Assembly: GCF_004297105.1 (NCBI RefSeq)
Contig: NZ_SCVE01000001.1
Coordinates: 79,996-143,995, forward strand
From: Herbiconiux sp.
GTDB taxonomy: Bacteria; Actinomycetota; Actinomycetes; Actinomycetales; Microbacteriaceae
Direction: 5' to 3'
Length of the DNA stretch: 64,000 nucleotides
Shown: positions 15,336 through 25,851 of the stretch, one piece after another
Layout of the letters: every line of letters starts with the position of its first letter
How positions within the stretch are numbered: position 1 is the first letter of the stretch
The notes under the pieces: generated by a model
Database searches by the model: none
What the model was told of the DNA's origin: nothing
What the model saw: the letters and a program-made list of their open reading frames with translations, nothing else
Made by a program: the position numbers and the translations under genes

Positions 15336-16790
15336 ATGACGCTCGTCGCCGGCATCGATTCATCCACCCAGAGCTGCAAGGTCGTCATCCGCGACCTCGA
15401 GACCGGCGCCCTCGTGCGCCAGGGGCGTGCATCGCACCCCGCAGGCACCGAGGTCGATCCCGCCGCCTGGTGGGACGCCCTCCTCACGGCATTGGCGGCG
15501 GCCGGAGGCCTCGACGACGTCGCGGCCATCGCGATCGCGGGTCAGCAGCACGGCATGGTGGTGCTGGATGACGCGGGCGAGGTCATCCGTCCCGCCCTCC
15601 TCTGGAACGACACTCGCTCCGCGGGCGCCGCTGCGGCGCTGATCGAGGAGTTCGGCGCAGCCGGCATGGCCGCACGCACCGGCTCGGTGCCGGTGGCGTC
15701 GTTCACCGCCACGAAGCTGCGCTGGCTGCGCGATGCCGAGCCCGAGTCGGCGGCACGCGTGGCCGCGGTCGCCCTGCCTCACGACTGGCTCACCTGGCGG
15801 CTGCGCGGCTACGGACCGGCCGACTCGTCGCCCCTCGGCCCGGTGCTCGATGAGCTCGTGACCGATCGATCGGATGCGAGCGGCACCTCCTACTGGAACC
15901 CGCGCACCGGCGAGTACGACCGCGAGCTGCTGGCGGCGAGTCTCGGCCACGACGCCGTTCTGCCGCGCGTGCTGGGCCCGGCCGAGTCGGCGGGCGCGAC
16001 CGTGGCATTCAGCCCGGTGTCCGCATCCGGAACCCCCGCCGCGCCCATCCCGGCCGGAATCGTCGTCGGCGCGGGGGCGGGCGACAACGCCGGCGCCGCG
16101 CTGGGCCTCGGAGCCGTCGAGGGCGACGTCGTCGTCTCGATCGGCACGAGCGGCACCGTCTTCGCGGTCACCGGCGAACCCTCGGCCGACGAGACCGGCA
16201 CGGTCGCCGGGTTCGCGGATGCCTCCGGCGCCTTCCTGCCGCTCGTCGCCACACTGAACGCGGCGCGCATCCTCGACTCCGTCGCGGCACTGCTCGGCGT
16301 CGACCACGCGACCCTCGGATCGCTCGCCCTGGCGGCTCCCGCGGGGGCATCCGGTCTCGTGCTGCAGCCCTACTTCGAGGGCGAGCGCACCCCCAATCTC
16401 CCGGATGCGACGGCAACCCTGTTCGGCATGACCCTCGCGTCCACCACCCGCGAGGGCCTCTCCCGGGCGGCCATCGAGGGGCTGCTCTGCGGTCTCGCCG
16501 ACGGCCTCGACGCCGTGCGGCGGGTGGGGGTCGTGCCCCAGCGCATCCTGCTCATCGGCGGGGCGGCTCTGAACCCGGCCGTGCAGGCGATCGCCGCGCA
16601 GGTGTTCGACGTGCCGGTGACCGTGCCGTCGCCCGGCGAGTACGTGGCGGATGGTGCCGCCACCCAGGCGGGCTGGGCCCTCACGGGCGCGCGCCCGGCC
16701 TGGGAGGTGTCGACGGCCGCGTCGCCGGCTCCCGACCACCAGCCGGTCATCCGCGCCCAGTACGCGGCCCACGCAGCCGCCCGCCCGTAG
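15336..16790 (+). CDS. xylB: Xylulokinase
   Basis: A 484-residue FGGY-family kinase that phosphorylates D-xylulose to xylulose 5-phosphate with ATP. The N-terminal phosphate-1 motif is [24 protein letters not shown] holds the sugar-contacting MxH-like segment seen in Xyl[23 protein letters not shown] and [16 protein letters not shown] (phosphate-2) follow. [19 protein letters not shown] and [16 protein letters not shown] (adenosine motif) close the second domain. ATG 15336 has AGGAGACACC just upstream; the open frame runs further upstream but without family sequence. The product is the substrate of the phosphoketolase at 2915. No xylose isomerase or transporter is adjacent. Confidence 0.95.
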   Translation: MTLVAGIDSSTQSCKVVIRDLETGALVRQGRASHPAGTEVDPAAWWDALLTALAAAGGLDDVAAIAIAGQQHGMVVLDDAGEVIRPALLWNDTRSAGAAAALIEEFGAAGMAARTGSVPVASFTATKLRWLRDAEPESAARVAAVALPHDWLTWRLRGYGPADSSPLGPVLDELVTDRSDASGTSYWNPRTGEYDRELLAASLGHDAVLPRVLGPAESAGATVAFSPVSASGTPAAPIPAGIVVGAGAGDNAGAALGLGAVEGDVVVSIGTSGTVFAVTGEPSADETGTVAGFADASGAFLPLVATLNAARILDSVAALLGVDHATLGSLALAAPAGASGLVLQPYFEGERTPNLPDATATLFGMTLASTTREGLSRAAIEGLLCGLADGLDAVRRVGVVPQRILLIGGAALNPAVQAIAAQVFDVPVTVPSPGEYVADGAATQAGWALTGARPAWEVSTAASPAPDHQPVIRAQYAAHAAARP

Positions 16791-17099
16791 CGCCCCGCCC
16801 GCACCCACCCGCCGCCCGCCCCCATCGCCCGGCGTCCGCCCACCCAGCCCCGCGCGGCCGCCCACCCGCCGCACTCCACTCCACCTCCTCACCATCCGTC
16901 ACTTTTGGCCCTTCCTCACCGCGAGAAGGGCGGAAAGTGACGGGTGAGTGAAGCCCGTGGGGTGGTGCTCGCGGTGCCCACTGCGCGCTTGCGGTGCACG
17001 CGCCCGGGCGCGAGGACCCCGGGGGTGGCGAACCGTCGGACCGGCGGCGCACCACGAGGGCGACACGCCAGGTAGCCCGCGCGTCAGGAGGGCGACGCG
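16791..17099. other. 310-bp convergent intergenic region
   Basis: No gene is visible. The first part is a C-rich, loosely repetitive stretch of CCGCCCACCC-like units. It holds the inverted repeat at 16896-16943 and then G-rich sequence leading into the glycerate kinase stop. It separates two convergent genes. Confidence 0.7.
16896..16943. repeat. Dispersed palindrome, CCGTCACTTTT family (copy 1)
   Basis: CCGTCACTTTTGGCCCTTC (16896-16914) pairs with GAAGGGCGGAAAGTGACGG (16925-16943) with two mismatches and a 10-base loop. It shares the core CCGTCACTTTT with the palindromes at 39569 and 41670. It lies between convergent genes, so it may act as a bidirectional terminator. Confidence 0.85.
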
Positions 17100-18245
17100 T
17101 CAGGGGCGGGCGGCCGCCAGGCGGCGGGCGGCCTCGGCGAGCCAGCGGTGGGGGTCGGCGGCCGCGGCCTCGCGGGAGCCGGCCACATCCACATCCGTGA
17201 GTGCCAGCCACTCGTCGAAAGCCCGCGGCTCGGCCTCGATCGCGCCGGCGACGAGTGCGGTGCGGGCGCCGGCCGCGGCGGCGGCATCCCGCACGTGGGA
17301 GGCCGTCTTGCCCGACTCCGACTGGTGGTCGTAGCGCCCCTCCCCGGTGATCACGAGGTCGGCGCCGGAGACCACGTCGGCGAGCCCGAGAGCCCCGGCC
17401 ACCGCCGCCGACCCCGGCACCAGTTCCGCGCCCCAACTCAGCAGGCCGAAGCCCACGCCTCCCGCGGCGCCCGCACCGGGAGCGGCCGGGTCGGTGCCGC
17501 GGTCGTCCTCGACCAGCTGGGCGAATCGCGCGAGCCGCCGTTCGGCGTCGCGCTGGAGCCCCTCGCCGAGTCCCTTCTGCGGGCCGTAGACGGTCACGGC
17601 GCCGTGCCGCCCCAGCAGGGGGTTCACGACGTCGCTCATCACTACCGCTCCCCCAGGCGGAAGCTCGACCAGCGCGTCGAACTCCACCCGCTCGATGTCC
17701 CCGAGACCGATGTTGCCGAACGGCACGGTGCGCCCCTCCGCGTCCAGGAAGCGTGCGCCGAGGGCCGTGAGCACGCCGGCACCGCCATCGGTGGAGGCGC
17801 TCCCGCCGATCGCGAGCAGCAGCCGGTCGACGCCGTGAGCGAGCGCGGCGCGAACGGCCTGGCCGAAGCCCAGCGAGTGCGCCTCGAGGGGGCGCAGCGG
17901 ATGCAGCAGTGTGATGCCGCTCGTACTCGCCAGCTCCACGACGGCGGTCCCTCCGGTCGCCGCATCCGCATCCGCATCCGTCTCCGGTCCCGGGAGCAAC
18001 AGCCAGGAGGCCTCGAAGACGTGATCGTCCGGCCCGGTGACGGTGACGGGCATCCGGATGCTGCCGGGCCAGGCCTCCTCGAATGCATCGAGGGTGCCCT
18101 CGCCACCGTCGGCCATGGGAAGGCACGTGACGTCGTCCTGGGGCCTCTCGGCGCGCCAGCCCTCCGCGAGGGAGCGGGCCACGGAGCCGGCATCCGCGGT
18201 GCCCTTGAAGGAATCGGGAGCGATGACGACGCGCAGCACGGGCAT
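17100..18245 (-). CDS. glxK: Glycerate kinase
   Basis: A 381-residue kinase of the GlxK/GarK family that phosphorylates D-glycerate, probably to 2-phosphoglycerate. Key stretches are VVIAPDSFKGTADAGSVA at the N-terminus, LPMADGGEGTLDAF, LLAIGGSASTDGGAGVLTALG (glycine-rich nucleotide region), VMSDVVNPLLG and DLVITGEGRYDHQSESGKT. Length fits the family (about 370-385). It is divergent from a glyoxylate/hydroxypyruvate reductase 289 bp away, and together they make a glyoxylate/hydroxypyruvate to phosphoglycerate route. ATG 18245 is the start consistent with the family N-terminus. Confidence 0.96.
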   Translation of the reverse strand: MPVLRVVIAPDSFKGTADAGSVARSLAEGWRAERPQDDVTCLPMADGGEGTLDAFEEAWPGSIRMPVTVTGPDDHVFEASWLLLPGPETDADADAATGGTAVVELASTSGITLLHPLRPLEAHSLGFGQAVRAALAHGVDRLLLAIGGSASTDGGAGVLTALGARFLDAEGRTVPFGNIGLGDIERVEFDALVELPPGGAVVMSDVVNPLLGRHGAVTVYGPQKGLGEGLQRDAERRLARFAQLVEDDRGTDPAAPGAGAAGGVGFGLLSWGAELVPGSAAVAGALGLADVVSGADLVITGEGRYDHQSESGKTASHVRDAAAAAGARTALVAGAIEAEPRAFDEWLALTDVDVAGSREAAAADPHRWLAEAARRLAAARP

Positions 18246-18390
18246 GGCACCATCACCTCATGCCGGCCGCACGCTGTCAACGTGCCGGAGCGGCGCGCCT
18301 CCCCACGTCTGGCGCCGGACGGCAGACACCGCCCGCACGCCACCGCGGTCCGCCGCCGCGCGCCACGCGGTCCACACGCCACGCGGTCCG

Positions 18391-18478
18391 CACGTCGCGC
18401 CCGCCCGACCCGCACGCCGCGCCCGCCCGACCCGCACGCCGCGCCCACCCAATCCGCACGCCGCGCCCGCCCGACGCG
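18391..18478. repeat. 22-bp tandem repeat (4 copies) between divergent glycerate genes
   Basis: Four uninterrupted 22-bp units of the form CACGCCGCGCCCGCCCGACCCG, shown here as consensus in two halves CACGCCGCGCC and CGCCCGACCCG, start at 18391, 18413, 18435 and 18457; the third unit has ACCCAAT. Weaker related units (CACGCGGTC) extend upstream. The array lies in the shared upstream region of two divergent metabolic genes and could affect their promoters. Confidence 0.85.
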
Positions 18479-18533
18479 CGCGTCGTGCTGTTCCGGTTTG
18501 GCCGCGGAGCCTTCCGCGCGGAAGAGTGGAGCC

Positions 18534-19520
18534 ATGCCCACGATCGGTTCCGATGCCCCGCCCCGCGTACACGTCACGTTCGCCCTCCCACCGGGTGCGG
18601 CGGCCGAGCTCGCCGGCACCGGCCTCCAGATCGATTCGGCGGGGGAGGGCGACGGCGACGCCCGCTCCGAGCTGCTCGCCGGAGTGAGCGGAGCATCCGG
18701 CATCATCAGCACGGTCACCGACCGCATCGACGCCGAGGTGATGGATGCTGCAGGCCCCGGTCTGCGCGTCATCGCGAACTTCGGGGTGGGTTACGACAAC
18801 ATCGATGTCGCGGCGGCCCGCGAGCGCGGGGTGATCGTGACGAACACCCCTGGTGTGCTCGACAATGCCACCGCCGACGTCGCGTTCGCCCTCCTCCTCG
18901 CGACGGCGCGGCGCATCGTCGAGTCAGACCGGTTCGTGCGTGCCGGAACGCCGTGGACCTGGGAGTCCGACTTCTTCGTGGGCCTCGACGTGAGCGCCGG
19001 CGCCACGCTCGGCATCGTGGGTCTGGGCCGCATCGGTATGGCGGTCGCCCGCCGGGCCGCGGCTTTCGACATGACGATCCTCGCCACGGGTTCGCGGGCG
19101 GCGAGTGCCGAGGCCGGCGCCCTGGGCGTGCGGCAGGTCGAGCTTCCGGAGCTGCTCGCGTCGAGCGATGTGGTGAGCCTGCACTGCCCCCTGACGCCCG
19201 AGACCCGGCACCTCATCGGCGCCGAGGAGCTGCGCGCGATGAAGGCGAACGCCATCCTGATCAACACGGCCCGCGGCCCGATCGTCGACGAGCTCGCGCT
19301 CGTGGAGGCGCTCACCGACGGCGTGATCGGCGCAGCCGGCCTCGACGTCTACGAGTGGGAGCCTGCGGTGTCCGCAGGCCTGCTCAATCTGCCGAACGTG
19401 GTGACGGTGCCGCACATCGGCAGCGCCGGCCGCGCGACCCGCGAGCGCATGGGCTCCCTGGCCGTGCGCAACGCAGCCGCGGTGCTCGCCGGCGAGGAAC
19501 CCCTCAACCCGGTGGGCTAG
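18534..19520 (+). CDS. D-2-hydroxyacid dehydrogenase (glyoxylate/hydroxypyruvate reductase)
   Basis: A 328-residue member of the D-isomer 2-hydroxyacid dehydrogenase family, which reduces glyoxylate or hydroxypyruvate with NAD(P)H. The nucleotide loop is LGIVGLGRIGMAVARRA (GxGxxG). The catalytic Arg is in NTARGPIVDE, the Glu lies in the GLDVYEWEP region and the His is in VTVPHIGSAGRATRE. NFGVGYDNIDVAAARERG is the typical substrate-domain signature. The open frame continues far upstream, but that part is shadow of the glycerate kinase gene. ATG 18534 follows GAAGAGTGGAG. Divergent pairing with glxK supports glyoxylate or serine-derived hydroxypyruvate as substrate. Confidence 0.93.
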   Translation: MPTIGSDAPPRVHVTFALPPGAAAELAGTGLQIDSAGEGDGDARSELLAGVSGASGIISTVTDRIDAEVMDAAGPGLRVIANFGVGYDNIDVAAARERGVIVTNTPGVLDNATADVAFALLLATARRIVESDRFVRAGTPWTWESDFFVGLDVSAGATLGIVGLGRIGMAVARRAAAFDMTILATGSRAASAEAGALGVRQVELPELLASSDVVSLHCPLTPETRHLIGAEELRAMKANAILINTARGPIVDELALVEALTDGVIGAAGLDVYEWEPAVSAGLLNLPNVVTVPHIGSAGRATRERMGSLAVRNAAAVLAGEEPLNPVG

Positions 19521-19527
19521 CGCGACC

Positions 19528-20529
<1,002 letters not shown>

Positions 20530-20545
20530 TTAGGCAGGTCGACGA

Positions 20546-22693
20546 TCACAGCATGCACGAGACGCAGCCGTCGACCTCGGTGCCCTCGAGGGCGAGCTGA
20601 CGCAGACGGATGTAGTAGATCGTCTTGATGCCCTTGCGCCACGCGTAGATCTGAGCCTTGTTGATGTCGCGCGTGGTGGCCGTGTCCTTGAAGAACAGCG
20701 TGAGCGAGAGACCCTGGTCGACGTGCTGCGTGGCCGCGGCGTAGGTGTCGATGATCTTCTCGGCGCCGATCTCGTAGGCGTCGTCGTAGTACTCGAGGTT
20801 GTCGTTCGTGAGGAACGGCGCCGGGTAGTAGACGCGCCCGATCTTGCCTTCCTTGCGGATCTCGATCTTCGAGGCAACCGGGTGGATCGACGAGGTCGAG
20901 TTGTTGATGTACGAGATCGATCCGGTGGGCGGCACCGCCTGCAGGTTCTGGTTGTAGATGCCGTGCGCCTGGATCGACGCCTTGAGCTCGAGCCAGTCGG
21001 CCTGCGTCGGGATGTGGATGTCCGACTCGGCGAAGAGCGAGGCGACGCGAGCCGTGGCCGGCTCCCACGCGACATCCGTGTACTTGTCGAAGAACTCACC
21101 GGAGGCGTAGGTGGAGTCGTCGAAGCCGTCGAACTTCTCCCCGCGCTCGATCGCGATCGCGTTCGAGGCCCGCAGTGCGTGGAAGAGCACCGTGTAGAAG
21201 TAGATGTTCGTGAAGTCGACACCCTCCTCCGACCCGTAGAACACGCGCTCACGGGCGAGGTAGCCGTGCAGGTTCATCTGGCCCAGGCCGATGGCGTGCG
21301 ACTTGTCGTTGCCGTCTTCGATCGAGCGGACCGAGGCGATGTGCGACTGGTTCGACACCGAGGTGAGGCCGCGGATGGCGGTCTCGACGGTGCGGCCGAA
21401 GTCGGGCGAGTCCATGGTGAGCGCGATATTCAGCGAGCCCAGGTTGCACGAGATGTCTTTGCCGATGGTGTCGTAGGAGAGGTCTTCGTTGTACGTCGTG
21501 GGCGTGTTGACCTGGAGGATCTCCGAGCACAGGTTCGACATGTTGATGCGGCCCTTGATGGGGTTCGCCTTGTTGACGGTGTCTTCGTACATGATGTACG
21601 GGTAGCCCGACTCGAACTGGATCTCGGCGAGGGTCTGGAAGAACTCGCGGGCCTTGATCTTGGTCTTGCGGATACGCGGGTCGTCGACCATCTCACGGTA
21701 CTTCTCCGTCACGGAGATGTCACCGAAGGGCTTGTTGTAGACCTTCTCGACGTCATACGGCGAGAAGAGGTACATGTCCTCGTCGTTCTTCGCGAGCTCG
21801 AAGGTGATGTCGGGAACCACCACGCCGAGCGAGAGCGTCTTGATGCGGATCTTCTCATCCGCGTTCTCGCGCTTGGTGTCGAGGAACTTCATGATGTCGG
21901 GGTGGTGTGCCGACAGGTACACCGCGCCCGCACCCTGACGGGCACCGAGCTGGTTGGCGTAGCTGAAGCTGTCTTCGAGCAGCTTCATGACGGGGATGAT
22001 GCCCGACGACTGGTTCTCGATCTGCTTGATCGGCGCGCCGGCCTCACGGATGTTGGAGAGCAGCAGTGCCACGCCGCCGCCGCGCTTCGACAGCTGCAGC
22101 GCGGAGTTGATGCCACGGGCGATCGACTCCATGTTGTCTTCGATGCGCAGGAGGAAGCAGGAGACGAGCTCGCCGCGCTGCGCCTTGCCGGTGTTGAGGA
22201 AGGTGGGGGTGGCCGGCTGGAAGCGGCCGCCGATGATCTCCTCCACGAGGTTGACGGCGAGCTTCTCGTCGCCCTGGGCGAGACCCAGGGCGGTCATCAC
22301 CACACGGTCTTCGAAGCGCTCGAGATAGCGCTTGCCGTCGAACGTCTTCAGCGTGTAGCTCGTGTAGTACTTGAACGCGCCGAGGAAGGTGTCGAAGCGG
22401 AACTTCTTCGAGTAGGCGAGGTCGTCGAGCTTCTGGATGAACTCGAACGAGTACTGGTCGAGCACCGCCTTCTCGTAGTACTCGTTCTCGACGAGGTAGT
22501 CGAGGCGCTCGCGCAGGTTGTGGAAGAAGACCGTGTTCTGGTTGACGTGCTGCAGGAAGTACTGCTTCGCCGCCTCTTTGTCTTTGTCGAACTGGATCAG
22601 GCCGTTCTCGTCGTAGAGATTCAGCATCGCGTTGAGCGAGTGGTAGTCGAGCGCCGGCGCGGCGGTGGGCGCGTCGATCAGTGTTGCTTCCAC
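20546..22693 (-). CDS. nrdE: Class Ib ribonucleotide reductase, alpha subunit
   Basis: A 715-residue catalytic subunit. Visible features are the substrate-site loop around [22 protein letters not shown] with its redox Cys, the radical-bearing region [36 protein letters not shown] with catalytic Cys and Asn/Glu, [18 protein letters not shown] (P-loop-like finger), and a C-terminal CVSCML Cys pair reduced by NrdH. No N-terminal ATP cone is seen, as expected for class Ib. The start is GTG 22693, which overlaps the end of nrdI by 16 bases. The product supplies deoxyribonucleotides for DNA synthesis. Confidence 0.98.
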   Translation of the reverse strand: MEATLIDAPTAAPALDYHSLNAMLNLYDENGLIQFDKDKEAAKQYFLQHVNQNTVFFHNLRERLDYLVENEYYEKAVLDQYSFEFIQKLDDLAYSKKFRFDTFLGAFKYYTSYTLKTFDGKRYLERFEDRVVMTALGLAQGDEKLAVNLVEEIIGGRFQPATPTFLNTGKAQRGELVSCFLLRIEDNMESIARGINSALQLSKRGGGVALLLSNIREAGAPIKQIENQSSGIIPVMKLLEDSFSYANQLGARQGAGAVYLSAHHPDIMKFLDTKRENADEKIRIKTLSLGVVVPDITFELAKNDEDMYLFSPYDVEKVYNKPFGDISVTEKYREMVDDPRIRKTKIKAREFFQTLAEIQFESGYPYIMYEDTVNKANPIKGRINMSNLCSEILQVNTPTTYNEDLSYDTIGKDISCNLGSLNIALTMDSPDFGRTVETAIRGLTSVSNQSHIASVRSIEDGNDKSHAIGLGQMNLHGYLARERVFYGSEEGVDFTNIYFYTVLFHALRASNAIAIERGEKFDGFDDSTYASGEFFDKYTDVAWEPATARVASLFAESDIHIPTQADWLELKASIQAHGIYNQNLQAVPPTGSISYINNSTSSIHPVASKIEIRKEGKIGRVYYPAPFLTNDNLEYYDDAYEIGAEKIIDTYAAATQHVDQGLSLTLFFKDTATTRDINKAQIYAWRKGIKTIYYIRLRQLALEGTEVDGCVSCML

Positions 22694-23082
22694 AGTGTGT
22701 CCAATCCAATCTGGACGGCCTCACGGTCATCCGGGGTTCCGAATACTTCGAATCGATAGAGCAGCGGGACCTTGCATTTGCGCGCGACGATGTCGCCCGC
22801 AAGGCAGTAGGCCTCGCCGAAGTTGGTGTTGCCGGCAGCGATGACGCCGCGGATGTGGGATCGGTTCTCTTCGTTGTTGAGGAACTGGATCACCTGTTTG
22901 GGAACAGCTCCGCCCAGACCACCCCCGCCATAGGTGGGGAGGACGAGCACGTACGGGGCTGTGACGTTCAGCCGCTCTTCACGGGCGTAGATCGGGATGC
23001 GCGAGGCGGGCCGGTCCAGCCCTTCGACGAAGCGACGGGTGTTGCCCGAGACGCTCGAGAAGTAGACGAGGTCGCCCGACAC
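22678..23082 (-). CDS. nrdI: NrdI flavodoxin-like activase
   Basis: A 134-residue FMN protein. [18 protein letters not shown] is the phosphate-binding loop, [21 protein letters not shown] the flavin-proximal 50s loop, and [19 protein letters not shown] the 90s loop. NrdI delivers an oxidant to assemble the Mn2-tyrosyl radical in NrdF. It starts with GTG 23082, seven bases after the nrdH stop, and overlaps nrdE. Order H-I-E-F is the standard class Ib operon. Confidence 0.97.
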   Translation of the reverse strand: MSGDLVYFSSVSGNTRRFVEGLDRPASRIPIYAREERLNVTAPYVLVLPTYGGGGLGGAVPKQVIQFLNNEENRSHIRGVIAAGNTNFGEAYCLAGDIVARKCKVPLLYRFEVFGTPDDREAVQIGLDTLWKQH

Positions 23083-23089
23083 GACCCGA

Positions 23090-23329
23090 TTAGCTCGCGG
23101 CGCGCGCGGCCAGCTCGGCGATCTTGTCAGGACGGAAGCCCGACCAGTGGTCGCCTTCGGAGGTCATGACCACCGGAGCCTGGAGGTAGCCCAGCTCCTT
23201 GACTGTCTCGAGGGCCTTGTCGTCGACCGAGAGGTCGAAGATCTCGAACTCGAGACCCTTGTTCTCGAGGGCGCGGTAGGTTGCCGTGCACTGGACACAG
23301 GAGGGCTTCGTGTAGACCGTGATTGCCAT
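23090..23329 (-). CDS. nrdH: NrdH glutaredoxin-like redoxin
   Basis: A 79-residue thioredoxin-fold protein. [21 protein letters not shown] carries the CxxC active site (CVQC), followed by [21 protein letters not shown], including the WSGFRPD signature of NrdH. It re-reduces NrdE using thioredoxin reductase. The frame is open upstream to 23410, but the family start is ATG 23329, with AGAAAGGTGC before it. It is the first gene of the operon and lies downstream of two NrdR boxes. Confidence 0.97.
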   Translation of the reverse strand: MAITVYTKPSCVQCTATYRALENKGLEFEIFDLSVDDKALETVKELGYLQAPVVMTSEGDHWSGFRPDKIAELAARAAS

Positions 23330-23655
23330 AAGGAATGCACCTTTCTCGAGTGAGTAGAAAGAGGAGGAACTAGAGGTTGCGAGGCCCTTGTCCACCGATT
23401 TCGTGGGCACTCAGCGCCAGGACTTCAATACTACATCTAGTTGTCATCGATATCGAGCACCCCTAGATGAAGTGTTACACCCGTGTAATTATCCACAGGT
23501 TCTCCACCGGCTGTGCACACCTTTCCGCACTGTTCATCCACAATGAATACAGCAGGAATTCGCGGATTCCGGAGAACCTGTGGAGAGATTTCCCGCTCCC
23601 GAGAAGTTTAGGAGCGACCTCCGACACCCGGCGTGTCGGAGGTTATCCTGAGGCC
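23330..23655. other. 326-bp divergent regulatory region between nrdH and the SIP gene
   Basis: No coding sequence is apparent. The stretch is AT-rich for this genome. It holds the two NrdR-type boxes (23427-23442 and 23459-23474), possible -10 elements near TAGTAT on the minus strand, and a short repeat TCCGACACCCGGCGTGTCGGA (written as halves TCCGACACC and GGTGTCGGA-like) at about 23619-23641 just before the siderophore-interacting-protein start. That repeat could be an operator for the divergent gene. Confidence 0.6.
23427..23474. promoter_or_regulatory. Tandem NrdR boxes upstream of nrdHIEF
   Basis: Box 1 ATACTACATCTAGTTG (23427-23442) and box 2 CCCCTAGATGAAGTGT (23459-23474) both fit the degenerate NrdR consensus acaCwAtATaTwgtgt around a central AT. 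Their centres are 32 bp apart, three helical turns, the spacing seen for paired NrdR boxes. NrdR-(d)ATP represses ribonucleotide reductase genes. The nrdR gene is not in the window. Confidence 0.75.
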
Positions 23656-24464
23656 ATGCCGACCACCCGATTCACCGTCATCGGCACGTCGTGGCCCACC
23701 CCCACACTCCGCCGCGTGCACCCCAGACGAACGACCTCTCCGCCTTCGCCGGGAGCGTCCACACCGACCGCTACGTGAAGCTCGTCTTCCCGAAACCCGG
23801 GGTCGACTATCCCGAGCAGATCGACGTGCGGGCGCTCCGCTCCACGATGGCTCCGGATGACCTGCCGGTCGTGCGCACCTACACGGCCCTGCATCCCGAC
23901 CTCGGGGCCGGCACTCTCGACATCGACTTCGTCGTGCACGGCGACGAGGGCGTGGCCGGCCCGTGGGCCCGCACGGCCCAGGAGGGCGACATCCTCCTCG
24001 TCAACGGCCCGGGCGGCGCCTACCGCCCCGACCCGGACGCCGACTGGCACCTGCTCGTGGCCGACGACTCCGCCATCCCCGCGGTGACGGCCGCTCTCGA
24101 GGTGCTCCCCGCGGATGCGGCGGTCGAGGTGGTGGTGCTGGTCGACTCCGCGGCGCACGAGCCCGCACTGCCCCTGCCGGCGAGCGGCGGCGGCCGGGTG
24201 ACCTTCGTGCACCGCGACGGCGGTTCGGCCGACGGGCTGCTCACCGAGGCGGTGCGCGCGGTCGAGTGGCGGAGCGGCCGGGTGCATGCCTTCGTGCACG
24301 GCGAGGCCGAAGAGGTGATGCACGGCATCCGCCCCTATCTGCGCGGCGAGCGCGGTCTCGGCCGCGACCAGCTCTCGATCTCGGGCTACTGGCGTCAGGG
24401 CCGCAGCGAAGACGGGTTCCGGGTGTGGAAGTCGGAGCTCGCCAAGGCCGAAGCGGGTTCCTGA
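23656..24464 (+). pseudogene. Siderophore-interacting protein (ferric-siderophore reductase), N-terminal frameshift
   Basis: From GTG 23691 the frame encodes a protein of the ViuB/SIP flavin-reductase family: DLSAFAGSVHTDRYVKLVFP (FAD-binding barrel), VVRTYTALH (RxYT flavin motif), GPWARTAQEGD, and a C-terminal NAD(P)-binding half ending in GYWRQGRSEDGFRVWKSE. The first barrel strand expected in the family is found in another frame, from ATG 23656 (MPTTRFTVIGTSWPTPTLRRV). The two frames join near 23725, so a one-base indel has separated about 23 residues from the rest. Either the gene is disrupted or the sequence has an error. Intact SIPs release iron from imported siderophores. Its 3' end overlaps the convergent permease by 70 bp. 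Confidence 0.75.
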
Positions 24465-25744
24465 CCCGCAGCGGCAGGCGACACCCGGGTGTGCCGCTTG
24501 ACCGCGGCCACCGCGAGCGCGGCAAGAGCCAGTAGCACGGGTGCCAGGAGGTTCGCCCCGGCCAGCGCCACGAGCCCGGCCACGAGCAGCACCGATACCG
24601 CAGCGAGCCACCAGCCCACCCCGAAGCGCGGCAGCAGCCGCAGTGCCGCCACCACACCGAGCGCGTACACGCACACCATGCTCGAGGTGTGGATGAGGAT
24701 GAACGGCGTCAGCGACCCGCCCGTCACCACGATGGCCGCGAAGGAGCCGGTGGCGAGCGCCGCCACGAGCAGCACCGCCCGGCGCGGGACGCCGCCCGGC
24801 TCCGCGCCCCGCCCGAACCAGTGCGGCAGGTCGCGGTCCCGGCCGAGCGCCGCGCCGAGCTTGGCGAACGCCGCCACGTAGGCATTGAGCACACCGAGAG
24901 CCACGATCCCTGCGATCGCGGCCACCGCGATCCGGGCACCCTGCGGCGCAACGGCCGACGCCGAGGCGAGGTCGAGCAGGGGAACGGGTGACGCGCCGGC
25001 TGCATCACCCAGCACGCCGACCGTCACGATCTGCAGTCCCAGATAGCACGCGCCCACGACCACGATCGCGATCGCCGTGGCCAGGGGGATGGTGCGGCGC
25101 GGCCGCCGGAACTCCCCCGCGATGTGCGTCACCGCCTCCCAGCCGGCGAAGGCCCACACGAAGAGGCTCACGGCCACACCGACCCCGGCCCAGCCGTGCG
25201 GCAGCAGGGGGCTGAGGTTCGCCGGGTCGGCCGCGGGTGCGGCGAGCGCCACCACCCCCACGACCACGGCGACCAGCAGCCCCGAGAGCACGAGCTGCAC
25301 GCGCCCGGAGAACCGCAGCCCGCCGAGATTCGAGAGGAAGGGCGGCACCAGCAGCACGGGTGCCACGACGAATGCCGTCCACTCCGGCGCCCCCAGCACG
25401 GCAACCAGGTAGCTCGCGCCGAGCAGGGCCACCACGGGGGTGCCGACGCTCACACCGAAGAAGAACCAGTAGCCGGCCATCCGCGCCGCCGTCGCACCGA
25501 GCGCGAGACGCACGAAACTCGCCACCCCGCCGGCATCCGGATGTCGCGACGCGAGTGCGGCGAAGGTGCCCGCCAGTGGCACCGAGAGCACGATGAGCGC
25601 CACCACGGCGAGGATCGAGCCCGGCCCCGCCGCCTGGGCCGCGAGCGCCGGCAGCACGAGGATGCCGGTTCCGAGCACTGCGGCGATGTACAGGGCCGAG
25701 CCCTGCGCGAGGCCCACCGAGGGGCCGGAAGGTGACGTGGTCAT
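24395..25744 (-). CDS. APC-family amino acid permease
   Basis: A 449-residue transporter with about 12 membrane helices. GLAQGSALYIAAVLGTGILVLP is helix 1 with the unwound GTGI substrate motif; GGVASFVRLALGATAARMAGYWFF and FVWAFAGWEAVTHIAGEFRRPRRTIP (the E/RxP loop) follow the APC pattern. YjeH-like exporters and several importers share this plan, so direction is uncertain. ATG 25744 is chosen over 25801 because helix 1 begins shortly after. It lies on the same strand as a PucR regulator and near gabT, so GABA or a related amino acid is a plausible substrate, by inference only. Confidence 0.9.
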   Translation of the reverse strand: MTTSPSGPSVGLAQGSALYIAAVLGTGILVLPALAAQAAGPGSILAVVALIVLSVPLAGTFAALASRHPDAGGVASFVRLALGATAARMAGYWFFFGVSVGTPVVALLGASYLVAVLGAPEWTAFVVAPVLLVPPFLSNLGGLRFSGRVQLVLSGLLVAVVVGVVALAAPAADPANLSPLLPHGWAGVGVAVSLFVWAFAGWEAVTHIAGEFRRPRRTIPLATAIAIVVVGACYLGLQIVTVGVLGDAAGASPVPLLDLASASAVAPQGARIAVAAIAGIVALGVLNAYVAAFAKLGAALGRDRDLPHWFGRGAEPGGVPRRAVLLVAALATGSFAAIVVTGGSLTPFILIHTSSMVCVYALGVVAALRLLPRFGVGWWLAAVSVLLVAGLVALAGANLLAPVLLALAALAVAAVKRHTRVSPAAAGQEPASALASSDFHTRNPSSLRP

Positions 25745-25851
25745 GGCTCCATGCTGCCGGTCGCGCAGGCGAAGAGGAATGGCAGAAATGCCAGTATTCA
25801 TCGTGAAAGCGCCACGCCATCGTGCGCCCGCAAGGACGACTGCCGAGTGGC

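Noticed and set aside
17148..18533. N-terminal extension of the hydroxyacid dehydrogenase
   Set aside because: It is antisense to glycerate kinase and lacks family similarity; ATG 18534 has a ribosome binding site.
20723..22759. Long open frame antisense to nrdE (678 codons)
   Set aside because: Shadow of a highly conserved gene; no recognisable protein family.
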